A DNA stretch of 32,187 bases from an uncultured Marinobacter sp. (GTDB lineage: Bacteria; Pseudomonadota; Gammaproteobacteria; Pseudomonadales; Oleiphilaceae): NCBI RefSeq assembly GCF_913055835.1, contig NZ_CAJXKQ010000041.1:1-32187 (forward strand), read 5' to 3'. Below the pieces are notes generated by a model. It did not search any database and was not told the origin of the DNA. It was given only the letters and a program-made list of their open reading frames with translations. Made by a program: the position numbers and the translations under genes. How positions within the stretch are numbered: the stretch's first letter is position 1; every line of letters starts with the position of its first letter. This document shows, piece after piece, positions 23,697-30,982 of this stretch.

Positions 23697-24431
23697 ATGT
23701 GCACATTGAGCTGGCAGTACTCACCGGCAGGACTTGACCTGTTTTTTAACAGGGACGAGTCGTTGCAGCGCCCCGAAGCGGGCCCGCCCGTTGTTGAGTG
23801 TCGCGATGGGGTCAACACAGTGATGCCCAAAGATCCGTTGGGTGGTGGCACCTGGATCGCAGCCAACAGCCAGGGCCTCATTATCGCCCTTTTGAACAAC
23901 TACCGTTACCCATCCCGGGTGCCTGCGGGCCAGTCTACAAGTCGTGGGTTGCTGGTCAGGCGTCTGAGCTCAGCGCGTACCGTTGCAGAAGTCCGGGCAT
24001 TCCTGTGGGGCGAGACTCTTTCCCCGTATCCGCCGTTTTTTCTCCTGGCCTTTAATGGTGAACCCTGTGGTCCTTTCAAATGGGAATGGACCGGCGAGAC
24101 CCTGAAAGAAACCCGTGATTTGGCTGAGATGACCATCAGTACTTCGTCTCTCATGCCGCGCTTTGTTCCCGCTCTTCGAAGATATCTGGTTCGCCGGGCA
24201 CTGAAGCGCTGTGAGCCGGGTCAGGCGGTTGGGCGTCTCCTGGACCTGCATCGGAACAAGCATGGCTGGCCTGAGAGTGTGGCTATAGCCATGAAACGAA
24301 AAGGTCGCGCCACGGTAAGCATGAGTCATATCCGGGTAACTGAGACCAATCTCACTTTTAGATACTGGCCCGGTTTTCCGGGCAGTAACAATCGCGCGGC
24401 CGGGGTGTCCGTGCTTCAAAGGTCTGGATAA
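23697..24431 (+). CDS. NRDE (TANGO2-like) family protein
   Basis: A 244-residue member of the NRDE/TANGO2 family. It starts with MCTLSW, where Cys2 would be the N-terminal residue after Met removal, and has the name-giving motif NRDE (18-21) and GGGTWIAANSQGLIIALLNNY (about 49-69). TANGO2 relatives are linked to haem handling and to acyl-CoA or lipid metabolism, none settled. The start at 23697 is fixed by the MCTL motif. Haem handling would fit the cytochrome gene that follows 47 bp later. A promoter for that gene lies inside this gene's 3' end. Confidence 0.82.
   Translation: MCTLSWQYSPAGLDLFFNRDESLQRPEAGPPVVECRDGVNTVMPKDPLGGGTWIAANSQGLIIALLNNYRYPSRVPAGQSTSRGLLVRRLSSARTVAEVRAFLWGETLSPYPPFFLLAFNGEPCGPFKWEWTGETLKETRDLAEMTISTSSLMPRFVPALRRYLVRRALKRCEPGQAVGRLLDLHRNKHGWPESVAIAMKRKGRATVSMSHIRVTETNLTFRYWPGFPGSNNRAAGVSVLQRSG
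24384..24412 (+). promoter_or_regulatory. ECF-type promoter variant AGTAAC-N17-GTCCGT for the cytochrome gene
   Basis: AGTAAC (24384-24389) and GTCCGT (24407-24412) keep the 17-base spacing and differ from TGTAAC at one base. The element lies in the last codons of the NRDE gene, 67 bp before the cytochrome start. Confidence 0.5.
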
Positions 24432-24478
24432 CAGGCCCGCACCCTGAACAAGGAAAAATACGACCGGAGGTTGCAGAT

Positions 24479-25168
24479 ATGTCCACAGACAAAAACCGAA
24501 AGGAACTTCTACGAAAACTGTCCCGAAATCTCATGGTATCGGTTCCCATGATGACGGTGGTGGCCGTGGCCGGCTTCAATGCGAGCAGCGGCCCCGGGCT
24601 TGGGTTGATCCCTTCGGCTGAGGCCGCCCAGGGTGAGGCTGAAGGGAAGGCCAGCGGCGAGGCGGAAGGTTCCGCGAAAGGAGAGGGCGAAGCAGAAGCT
24701 CGCGCCGAGGGTGAAGCAGAGGGCCGCGCAGAAGGTGAGGGCGAGGCTGAAGGGAAAGCCGAGGGTGAGGCTGAAGGTGAGGCAGAAGGCGAAGGCGTGT
24801 CTGCCAAGCTGAAAAACGCGGTTCGCCGTCCCGAGGGCTATACGCCCTATCAGGGCAATGTGGCCGATCTGCGGGCACAGGGCGAAAAGCTGTTCAATGA
24901 CAACAGCCTGTCTTCCAACGGGCTTTCCTGCGCTACCTGCCATGCTAATGGCGCTGGCTACAATGCCACGTTCAAGAATGAATACCCTCATGTCGTAGCC
25001 ATGGGCCAGCGTGACTTTGGCATGGACATGGTGCACCTGGATGAAATGGTGCAGATCTGCATGGTGGCACCGATGGCTGCAGAGCCTCTTGAGTGGGGTT
25101 CCGAGGAATTGGCAGCGCTAACGGAGTATTCCCGCGTGGAACAGAAAAAGTTTATCGACAAGCAGTAG
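24479..25168 (+). CDS. c-type cytochrome with acidic Glu-Ala-Glu-Gly repeat linker
   Basis: A 229-residue protein in three parts. Residues 1-50 are a leader matching that of the 95-residue repeat protein (LLRKLSRNLM, then VPMMTVVAVAGFNAS), which would act as signal or membrane anchor. Residues 52-106 are GEAE/GEGE repeats with a few Lys, Arg and Ser. Residues about 115-229 are a class I cytochrome c domain with haem motif CATCH (151-155) and a probable axial Met near VAPM (about 196-199). The repeat would tether the haem domain in the periplasm or be a site of modification. GGAGG precedes the ATG. A strong terminator follows. Confidence 0.85.
   Translation: MSTDKNRKELLRKLSRNLMVSVPMMTVVAVAGFNASSGPGLGLIPSAEAAQGEAEGKASGEAEGSAKGEGEAEARAEGEAEGRAEGEGEAEGKAEGEAEGEAEGEGVSAKLKNAVRRPEGYTPYQGNVADLRAQGEKLFNDNSLSSNGLSCATCHANGAGYNATFKNEYPHVVAMGQRDFGMDMVHLDEMVQICMVAPMAAEPLEWGSEELAALTEYSRVEQKKFIDKQ
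24632..24796 (+). repeat. DNA repeat encoding GEAE/GKAE/GEGE units
   Basis: A 165-bp low-complexity run between the leader and the haem domain, built on the same 12-base unit as 22889-23017 but with more interruptions (Ser, Lys, Arg). Confidence 0.85.
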
Positions 25169-25206
25169 TAATATCGCTTTGCATCAGTGAGTCTGCTGTC
25201 GGACTT

Positions 25207-25234
25207 GGGTGGGGGTAAAGCCCCACCCTTTTTT
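25207..25234 (+). terminator. Intrinsic terminator after the cytochrome gene
   Basis: GGGTGGGG (25207-25214) and CCCCACCC (25221-25228) form a perfect 8-bp stem with loop GTAAAG, followed by six Ts. Its last T is the first base of the next promoter's -35 element. Confidence 0.93.
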
Positions 25235-25262
25235 GTAATTTACCTTTGCCTGGCGTGTCTCT
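25234..25262 (+). promoter_or_regulatory. ECF-type promoter variant TGTAAT-N17-GTCTCT for the GGDEF-EAL gene
   Basis: TGTAAT (25234-25239) and GTCTCT (25257-25262) with 17-base spacing, 31 bp before the ATG at 25293. The -35 differs from the exact element at one base. Confidence 0.5.
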
Positions 25263-25292
25263 CTAAAAAGCTCTTAAAAACGGCGAGGTAGT

Positions 25293-27440
25293 ATGAAATC
25301 GGCGGTGGAACCAGAGTTGGACATGGCCAACGGCGAGCTGGGCAGGGAGGATCAATCCCTTGCCAGGCGTTCTTTCAGGCAGTGGGCCAGACAACTCATT
25401 GAGTGCCGGTTGTGCCGCAATCTCACCCTGGCGGCCTTTACTGCCATTCTTGCCATTGAGGTCGCCATCCTTATTCCGTCGTACCGCAATTACGAGGAAG
25501 ACCTTCTGAACGACCGGGTTGATATAGCCAGCCAGGCAATCATCACTTTCATCAATCACACCCGGGGACGGGATATAACCGGGGGTGCACTGGAGGCGTT
25601 GATCACCAGCAGTCCGTTGGTTGGTGTCTCCCTGCGCAGAGCCGGAACCGAGTATCGAGCGGGTGAAACCATTACAACGCCACACCCCGCCAATGGCTTG
25701 CTTCGTTCTGCGCCCAGGACACCGCAGGGAATGATCGATCTCTCCTGGGCCGCTGACCCGGTTCTCTCGGATTACGAGGCCCTGGCCAGGGTAGATGTCA
25801 GCGACGTGCCATCGGAGCTGGTTGCCTTTGTGTTCCGGATACTGGGTCTGTCGCTGCTGATCGCCGTTTTTGTGACCGCCGTGACCATGTTCGTGGTCGA
25901 TCGTATGATGCTGTCCCCGCTCCTCAAACTCCGTGATCGCATATCCCGCGCTGGCGAGGACGCCGAACATCCCCTGAAATACCTCACGCCCGCCGGCCGC
26001 TGCGATGAGTTCGGTGAAGTGGAAGGAGTGTTCAACAGCATGCTGAAACAGAACGCGGCTTACCTGTCACGCCTGAATTTGCTTAACCGGGAACTCGACC
26101 AATTGCTTGCGGAACGAACCCGCACCCTGCGCAGAACCGAGCAGGAACTGGAGATCCGGACCCTTTATGATCAACTTACCGGCCTTGCCAATCGGAGCCT
26201 GTTCGAAGAGCAGTTGGACCGCCATTTCAGCGATCCAGACCATGGTGGAGGGAAAGAGGCCGTTCTGGTGCTCGGTCTCAACGATTTCCAGACGCTGAAT
26301 GGTCTGGCAGGACACGAGGCTGGCGATCGGGTATTGCAGGAAATTGCCCGTCGTATCGCCGGCTTCAGTACCAATCATGGCCGGGTTGCCCGTCTTGGAG
26401 GCGATGTGTTCGGGCTACTGGTCGATGATCGGGGGCGAGCTTCAACGGACATTGAGGTCGGGATTTCTGCCGTTATTGAAGCCTGTCAGCGTCCAGTCCA
26501 GGTTGGTCGTAAAACCTTTGAGTGTGAGGTCAGTGCTGGCGTTGCCGTCTCCGGACTGGATGGACAGGATGCCAGAACCCTGCTCAGTCACGCTGAAATT
26601 GCCATGCATCGTGCAAAAAAGTCACCGAGCCAGAGGGTGCAGTTTTTTGCCACGGAATTCGGAGATCAGGTCCTCCACAGGCAGGAATTGATTCACAGTC
26701 TCAAAACGGCCATTGGGAACCGGCAGTTGCAGCTGTATTTCCAACCGCAGTTCGATCGCCTCAGGCGGAACACCGGTTATGAAGCGCTCCTTCGCTGGCA
26801 TCATCCCCTGCTTGGCCCGGTTTCACCCGCTGAGTTTATTCCGTTGGCGGAGGAAACCGGGCTTATCGTCAAAATCGGCGACTGGGTCCTAGAACAGGCG
26901 GTTGCCACTTTGAAGGAATGGTCGGAACAGGGGTTTTCAGGGCGAATTGCGGTGAATGTCTCTGCACTTCAGCTTCACGATCCGGGTTTTGCCGACCGAC
27001 TTTCGGCTTTGCTTGAAAGCCGTGGCGTTTCCGCTCGTCTGCTGGAACTGGAAATTACCGAAACGGCCCTGATGCACGATATTGAACTGGCAATGACAAC
27101 CCTCAATCGCTTTCGTGAGCTGGATCTGACCCTTGCGGTCGACGATTTTGGCACCGGCTATTCGTCGCTGGCCTATCTCAAGGCTCTGCCTGTCTCCCGT
27201 ATCAAAATTGACCGGACCTTTGTGACTGGCCTTCCGGATAACGAGCAGGACCAGGCCCTATGCAGCACCATCATCACCATGGCTCATGCCATGGGCTGCG
27301 AGGTTATTGCCGAGGGTGTTGAAACCGAAGCGCAGGCAAGCTGGCTGGCATTGGCGGGTTGCGACGAGCTGCAGGGGTATCTGTTGGGCAAGCCCTCGCA
27401 AACGGGATTCCGAGCCGCGAAAGATAAGGGCGATGGTTGA
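25293..27440 (+). CDS. Membrane GGDEF-EAL protein, probable c-di-GMP phosphodiesterase
   Basis: A 715-residue protein with a membrane helix (about 45-65), a periplasmic sensor region, a second helix (about 180-205), a HAMP-like linker with coiled coil, then GGDEF and EAL domains. The GGDEF signature is GGDVF (369-373), so diguanylate cyclase activity is probably lost. The EAL domain appears complete: EALLRW (from 497), NVSALQL, ELEITETAL, DDFGTGYSSL and AEGVETEAQ. It should therefore break down c-di-GMP, perhaps with GTP sensing by the degenerate domain. GCGAGGTAGT precedes the ATG. Its 3' end is 9 bp from the convergent gene at 27450. Confidence 0.93.
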   Translation: MKSAVEPELDMANGELGREDQSLARRSFRQWARQLIECRLCRNLTLAAFTAILAIEVAILIPSYRNYEEDLLNDRVDIASQAIITFINHTRGRDITGGALEALITSSPLVGVSLRRAGTEYRAGETITTPHPANGLLRSAPRTPQGMIDLSWAADPVLSDYEALARVDVSDVPSELVAFVFRILGLSLLIAVFVTAVTMFVVDRMMLSPLLKLRDRISRAGEDAEHPLKYLTPAGRCDEFGEVEGVFNSMLKQNAAYLSRLNLLNRELDQLLAERTRTLRRTEQELEIRTLYDQLTGLANRSLFEEQLDRHFSDPDHGGGKEAVLVLGLNDFQTLNGLAGHEAGDRVLQEIARRIAGFSTNHGRVARLGGDVFGLLVDDRGRASTDIEVGISAVIEACQRPVQVGRKTFECEVSAGVAVSGLDGQDARTLLSHAEIAMHRAKKSPSQRVQFFATEFGDQVLHRQELIHSLKTAIGNRQLQLYFQPQFDRLRRNTGYEALLRWHHPLLGPVSPAEFIPLAEETGLIVKIGDWVLEQAVATLKEWSEQGFSGRIAVNVSALQLHDPGFADRLSALLESRGVSARLLELEITETALMHDIELAMTTLNRFRELDLTLAVDDFGTGYSSLAYLKALPVSRIKIDRTFVTGLPDNEQDQALCSTIITMAHAMGCEVIAEGVETEAQASWLALAGCDELQGYLLGKPSQTGFRAAKDKGDG

Positions 27441-27449
27441 ACAGGAGGC

Positions 27450-28202
27450 TCAATCTGCCCACTGAAACTGCCGGTAATCAAACCCCTGCTCCAGCGTGGG
27501 TTTGATCACATCAAAATAGGGCGATGCATCAAAATCCCGAGGGGCAAACAGGGAGTGATGCCGAATCCGGAAGTACTCGCGTTGTTGGGCTTGCGAAGCT
27601 GCGTCGTCGTCTGATTCGGCGAGGCGTTCAGGCAGTATCGGATAGCGGATCGACTGGAAGCCCTGGGCAATAAAGGTCGAACAGATGGCCCGGGTAGGGT
27701 CGCCACTGCCCAACGCCAGCATGGAACGACGGTAACGGGTTGGTACCGGTGGTGTGGGGCAAAGGTAGCGTGCCAGGTCCCATACGTTTTTTAGGTCGTA
27801 CTGGTGCCCGATCCGGCTTTTCGAGTAGTCGATCAGCTTGCTGATATCCTGCTCACTGAGCCCGACAGGCCGGCAGATTCTGGTGTGAAAGTTCCGGTAA
27901 AAAGACAGCGGCAGGTATCGAATACCTTCCTCAAGATCCGCTTCGACCAGAGCATGTTCCTCTCCGTCTTCATCAATACCCAGGTTCGCCTCTGGGCCGA
28001 GATACAGCGCCGCATGGGACCAGGTGGACTGGGTCAGATACTTGATAGCCGTGCTGATTCGCGTATTTCCCTCCACCAGAAGCACGTCGCCGGGCTTTAT
28101 CGACGCCTGAATGGCTGCCCAGGTGGAGGTTCGTACAGAGTGGCATTTGATCTGTTTGGAAAGATAGGCAGCCAGTCGCCTCGATAGCCAGTTCAGCAGC
28201 AT
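27450..28202 (-). CDS. YiiX/YebB-like NlpC/P60-superfamily cysteine hydrolase
   Basis: A 250-residue protein of the permuted papain-like group. KPGDVLLVEGNTRISTAIKY (36-55) leads to WSHAALYLG with His63, followed by an acidic residue segment ALVEAD (84-89), and the nucleophile is Cys174 in AICSTFIAQ. Members act on peptide, amide or lipid-ester bonds, often in the cell envelope, but no substrate is clear here. I see no signal peptide. An ECF-type promoter lies 39 bp upstream. Confidence 0.82.
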   Translation of the reverse strand: MLLNWLSRRLAAYLSKQIKCHSVRTSTWAAIQASIKPGDVLLVEGNTRISTAIKYLTQSTWSHAALYLGPEANLGIDEDGEEHALVEADLEEGIRYLPLSFYRNFHTRICRPVGLSEQDISKLIDYSKSRIGHQYDLKNVWDLARYLCPTPPVPTRYRRSMLALGSGDPTRAICSTFIAQGFQSIRYPILPERLAESDDDAASQAQQREYFRIRHHSLFAPRDFDASPYFDVIKPTLEQGFDYRQFQWAD

Positions 28203-28240
28203 GGTTAACCCCCGATTGCATGTCTGTTTTTGTTAATAAC

Positions 28241-28269
28241 AATGACATGCAGTCGGGGTTAATGTTACA
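28241..28269 (-). promoter_or_regulatory. ECF-type promoter TGTAAC-N17-GTCATT for the YiiX-like gene
   Basis: TGTAAC (28269-28264) and GTCATT (28246-28241) on the minus strand, 39 bp before the start at 28202. The spacer also holds an inverted repeat with the start of the gene (CCCCGA-TGCATGTC near 28210-28223 and GACATGC-TCGGGG near 28244-28258). Confidence 0.7.
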
Positions 28270-28285
28270 GCCTTTCGCGGACTGA

Positions 28286-28696
28286 TCAGGCGGTTGCGGG
28301 AACCGGTTGGCGGGAGAGGGTCAGGGTATCGTAGTCCCGCAAAAGGAACAGGGCAGCGCAGGCAGCAAGCATTGGCCAGGCCGCAAAGAACAGGAGATTT
28401 TCAAAAGGCTGGAGGTATTTGCCGAATGCCGAAAGGGTAGAAACGCCGTGGAATACAAGAATGGCGCCATAGGTCCAGGTTTTCATTACCCCTGCCACAA
28501 ACGCGAGGATAAGCGCGAGTTGGGCTGCTCCCATGATGTAAAAGGCGGTATCACTGAGCCCTCCGAGGCCGTAGAACGCACCGAACACTTTGGCGGCATG
28601 ATCTGGCTGTACAAGCTTGTCCAGGGTCCAGAACAGGAAGACGGTAAAAACACCAAGACGCAGCAGCAACAGGGCGAGAGGTAACTGTTTGGGCAT
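28286..28696 (-). CDS. DoxX-family membrane protein
   Basis: A 136-residue protein with four predicted membrane helices, typical of DoxX/DoxD relatives. The helix-1 motif LALLLLRLGVFTVFLFWTLDKLVQPDHAA is characteristic. DoxX proteins have been linked to membrane redox and thiol stress complexes. The ATG at 28694-28696 follows GAAGGAGAAAAG. Upstream are a promoter-like element (28733-28761) and a TetR-type operator (28718-28733). Confidence 0.85.
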   Translation of the reverse strand: MPKQLPLALLLLRLGVFTVFLFWTLDKLVQPDHAAKVFGAFYGLGGLSDTAFYIMGAAQLALILAFVAGVMKTWTYGAILVFHGVSTLSAFGKYLQPFENLLFFAAWPMLAACAALFLLRDYDTLTLSRQPVPATA

Positions 28697-28717
28697 TCTT
28701 TTCTCCTTCAATGATTT

Positions 28718-28733
28718 TTGAGCGATCGTTCCA
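28718..28733. promoter_or_regulatory. TetR-type operator copy upstream of doxX
   Basis: TTGAGCGATCGTTCCA agrees at 14 of 16 positions with TTGAGCAATCGTTCAA, the third operator-like palindrome at 6807-6822. It lies across the expected transcript start of the DoxX gene, a position suited to repression. Confidence 0.5.
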
Positions 28734-28761
28734 AAGACATGGAGGTCACGGGGAAGTTCCG
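28733..28761 (-). promoter_or_regulatory. Possible ECF-type promoter variant CGGAAC-N17-GTCTTT for doxX
   Basis: On the minus strand CGGAAC (28761-28756) and GTCTTT (28738-28733) keep the 17-base spacing. GGAAC is the commonest ECF -35 core, but it differs here from the TGTAAC elements at two bases. It lies 36 bp before the start at 28696. Confidence 0.4.
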
Positions 28762-28779
28762 GGAATATCGGAGGAGCTG

Positions 28780-28808
28780 TGTAACAAACGACAGAAGGGG
28801 GTGTCTTG
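28780..28808 (+). promoter_or_regulatory. ECF-type promoter TGTAAC-N17-GTCTTG for the gene at 28849
   Basis: TGTAAC (28780-28785) and GTCTTG (28803-28808), 40 bp before the start codon. It is divergent from the doxX promoter element. Confidence 0.72.
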
Positions 28809-28848
28809 ACGATGTGAGTCAATTGAATCAGCAAGTCAGGAGTCTGCT

Positions 28849-29244
28849 ATGACCAGAGAAGTTGTTCTCGCCCGTCCTCATCCTTTCATCCGTAAACCGA
28901 TGACCGAACTGCTTTCGAAACTTGGCTTTACGCCTGTCACCAGCGGCAGCTCCACGAAGCCTGCTGGTGTGATTGTTTCCAGCAGTGTGACCTCGGAGAC
29001 AGGCAGTTTCGCGGATGTTCTCAAGATGGTTAAGCAAACCTGGACAGGCGTGCCATTAGTGGTGGCTACACTGTTAAAGCCGGATATGGCCATCAACTCT
29101 CTCGGTAAAGAGCTAGAGAGGGTCTTTCCTGGTAAAAAAATCGGTTTTCCATCGGAAGACCAGAGAGCTGATATTCTCATTGTCCGCCCTGATGACCTCA
29201 AAGTTCCACAAACTGAACGAGTTCTTCGTGGTTTTTTCAGATAA
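28849..29244 (+). CDS. Conserved-looking protein of unknown function, 131 residues
   Basis: Not recognised. It is a soluble alpha/beta-type sequence with no signal peptide or membrane helix. The opening VVLARPHPFIRKPMTELLSKLGF has the strand-helix pattern of a response-regulator receiver, but the phospho-acceptor Asp and the other usual acidic residues are missing, so any likeness is structural only. It heads a short operon with the NrtS-like gene 24 bp downstream and has its own ECF-type promoter. Confidence 0.68.
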   Translation: MTREVVLARPHPFIRKPMTELLSKLGFTPVTSGSSTKPAGVIVSSSVTSETGSFADVLKMVKQTWTGVPLVVATLLKPDMAINSLGKELERVFPGKKIGFPSEDQRADILIVRPDDLKVPQTERVLRGFFR

Positions 29245-29268
29245 CAACATGCTGGTCCTGAGGTTTAG

Positions 29269-29595
29269 ATGTCGTTTCTCCAGATTTTGCGTACTCCGGT
29301 CCGCCACTGCAGGGAGGCCTGCGAGCTTGCGGTAGGCCACGGTACGCCCCGGCGTGCCGCAAAGCTTGCGGCAGTTGTTGGCACGCTTCTGGTGCTCATC
29401 AATCAATGGGAAGCGGTCACCGGCGCTGCGTCTGTGGACTGGCTGAAAGTTGTGTTGACGTACTGCGTGCCCTACTTAGTATCAACCTACACCAGTGTCA
29501 GCAAGGATCTGACGCTGCTTCGGGAGGCCGAAGCAGCGGAGCAGAGGGTTCATGAGGAGGCCCGAAACATCCAGATGCAATCGGATTCGGTGTAA
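29269..29595 (+). CDS. NrtS-like small membrane protein (nitrate/nitrite transporter family)
   Basis: A 108-residue protein with two predicted membrane helices (about 33-50 and 59-78). The segments KLAAVVGTLLVLINQWEAV and WLKVVLTYCVPYLVSTYTSV resemble NrtS, the small nitrate/nitrite transporter described from cyanobacteria and other bacteria. The C-terminal 30 residues form a charged helix. TGAGG precedes the ATG. Its stop codon is part of the next promoter's -35 element. Confidence 0.6.
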   Translation: MSFLQILRTPVRHCREACELAVGHGTPRRAAKLAAVVGTLLVLINQWEAVTGAASVDWLKVVLTYCVPYLVSTYTSVSKDLTLLREAEAAEQRVHEEARNIQMQSDSV

Positions 29596-29619
29596 CAAAC
29601 CAGCTGGTGCAGTGTCTCC
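29591..29619 (+). promoter_or_regulatory. ECF-type promoter TGTAAC-N17-GTCTCC for the glutaredoxin-like operon
   Basis: TGTAAC (29591-29596) overlaps the TAA stop of the NrtS-like gene; GTCTCC is at 29614-29619. It lies 46 bp before the glutaredoxin-like start. Confidence 0.72.
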
Positions 29620-29664
29620 CTCGTAACAGCAAGCAGGGTCCTGTCTCCTGCCTGGGAGGTGAGC

Positions 29665-30036
29665 ATGAAAATGCCAATCGCAAGGGCGTTTGCAGTAACC
29701 GCCGCAGTGGCCGTTTTATTGAGCTGGAACAGTGCGTTGTTGGCCGGTGAGGTCATTGAAAAGAGCATGGGGTCACCAGATTCCCGTGTCGTTCTGTTCT
29801 CGCAGCCATTCTGTCCAGGCTGTGAGGCGGCCAAGTATTATTTCCACGACAACCAGATCTCCTACCTGGAATTCGATATAAACGCCTCCCGGGCTGCACG
29901 GGATACGTTTGAGCGACTCGGCGGCAGGGGGACACCGTTTTTCCTGATTGGTGGCGAGCGATTGCATGGGTTTTCCGTACCGAGAATCGAGCAGAGACTC
30001 AGAGAGCTGGGCATCTCCGGGAGGAGCCATGAATAG
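29665..30036 (+). CDS. Secreted or membrane-anchored glutaredoxin-like protein
   Basis: A 123-residue thioredoxin-fold protein with an N-terminal signal or anchor (about 1-28). The active site CPGC (50-53) in VLFSQPFCPGCEAAKYYF and the cis-proline motif GTPFF (89-93) are intact. It would act in thiol-disulfide exchange outside the cytoplasm. I take the ATG at 29665, after GGGAGGTG. Its last 8 bases overlap the start of the DUF3179 gene, so the two are probably translationally coupled. Confidence 0.87.
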   Translation: MKMPIARAFAVTAAVAVLLSWNSALLAGEVIEKSMGSPDSRVVLFSQPFCPGCEAAKYYFHDNQISYLEFDINASRAARDTFERLGGRGTPFFLIGGERLHGFSVPRIEQRLRELGISGRSHE

Positions 30037-30967
30037 ATTCAACAATCTCGTGATTCTGGCGATGGCATTGCTGCTATTCGCCCAGCCGGCTTCAAGTCAA
30101 ACAAAGAATGGGTTTGAGCTTGGCAATGCGCTCGTGCCGGTGGAGGAGATTCTCCGCGGAGGGCCGCCCCGGGACGGCATTCCATCAATTAATGAGCCGC
30201 TTTTCCAGAACCCTGAAGATGTATCCCTCTGGCGTTCCGATGACCTGGTGCTGACCTATGACCAAGGAGAGGTCAGTTTTGCCTACCCCATTGGTATCCT
30301 GAACTGGCACGAGATAGTGAATCATGATCTTGGTGGTACACCACTGCTGATCACCTTCTGCCCCTTGTGCGGTACCGGAATGGCCTTCGACCCGAGGGTA
30401 GACGGACGGCCTCTCACGTTTGGCGTTTCGGGACTGCTGTATAACAGTGACCTACTGATGTACGACCATCAGACCGAATCCCTCTGGTCGCAGGTTGAGG
30501 GGCGGGCGGTTTCGGGGCCGTTGGCCGGAACGGAACTGGAACCTGTAGCCACTCGCCATGAACTCTGGCACCGCTGGCGGGAGCGCGTTGAAGGGAGAGG
30601 AAAAGTGCTTTCCACCGATACCGGCCACCGCCGAAATTATCGAATGTCGCCCTATGGCGATTACGATCACTCCGAGCGTCTCTATTTCCCGGTTACCCAC
30701 ACCAGCCGGAAATATCATCCAAAAACCTGGGTGTTGGGCTGGTCACACAATGGCGAAAGCAAGGCCTGGCCGTTTCCGGAGCTGGCGGAGCACGGTGGAG
30801 TGCTTGAGGATCGAATTGCTGGTAAGGCTGTGCAGGTGCACTATGATCCGGAAGTGCCTTCGGCGGAGCTACGGGACGAATCCGGTAACCTTCTTCCGGC
30901 GACCCGGGCCTTCTGGTTTGCCTGGTATACCTTTCATCCGGATACCGACGTATTTGAGGCGGAATAG
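30029..30967 (+). CDS. DUF3179 family secreted protein
   Basis: A 312-residue protein with a signal peptide (about 1-23). The family core is present: ITFCPLCGTGMAFD (108-121, with Cys111 and Cys114) followed by FGVSGLLYNSDLLMYD and SLWSQ (131-155). The CPLC pair may be a redox or metal site and could be the partner of the co-encoded glutaredoxin-like protein. The ATG follows GGGAGGAGCC inside the preceding gene. Its biochemical role is not known. Confidence 0.88.
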   Translation: MNRFNNLVILAMALLLFAQPASSQTKNGFELGNALVPVEEILRGGPPRDGIPSINEPLFQNPEDVSLWRSDDLVLTYDQGEVSFAYPIGILNWHEIVNHDLGGTPLLITFCPLCGTGMAFDPRVDGRPLTFGVSGLLYNSDLLMYDHQTESLWSQVEGRAVSGPLAGTELEPVATRHELWHRWRERVEGRGKVLSTDTGHRRNYRMSPYGDYDHSERLYFPVTHTSRKYHPKTWVLGWSHNGESKAWPFPELAEHGGVLEDRIAGKAVQVHYDPEVPSAELRDESGNLLPATRAFWFAWYTFHPDTDVFEAE

Positions 30968-30982
30968 AAAACCTCTGCAACG

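Noticed and set aside
22889..24796. The Glu-rich DNA repeats as a CRISPR or simple satellite
   Set aside because: The repeats are in frame inside two genes, vary at third codon positions and have no spacers. They are coding.
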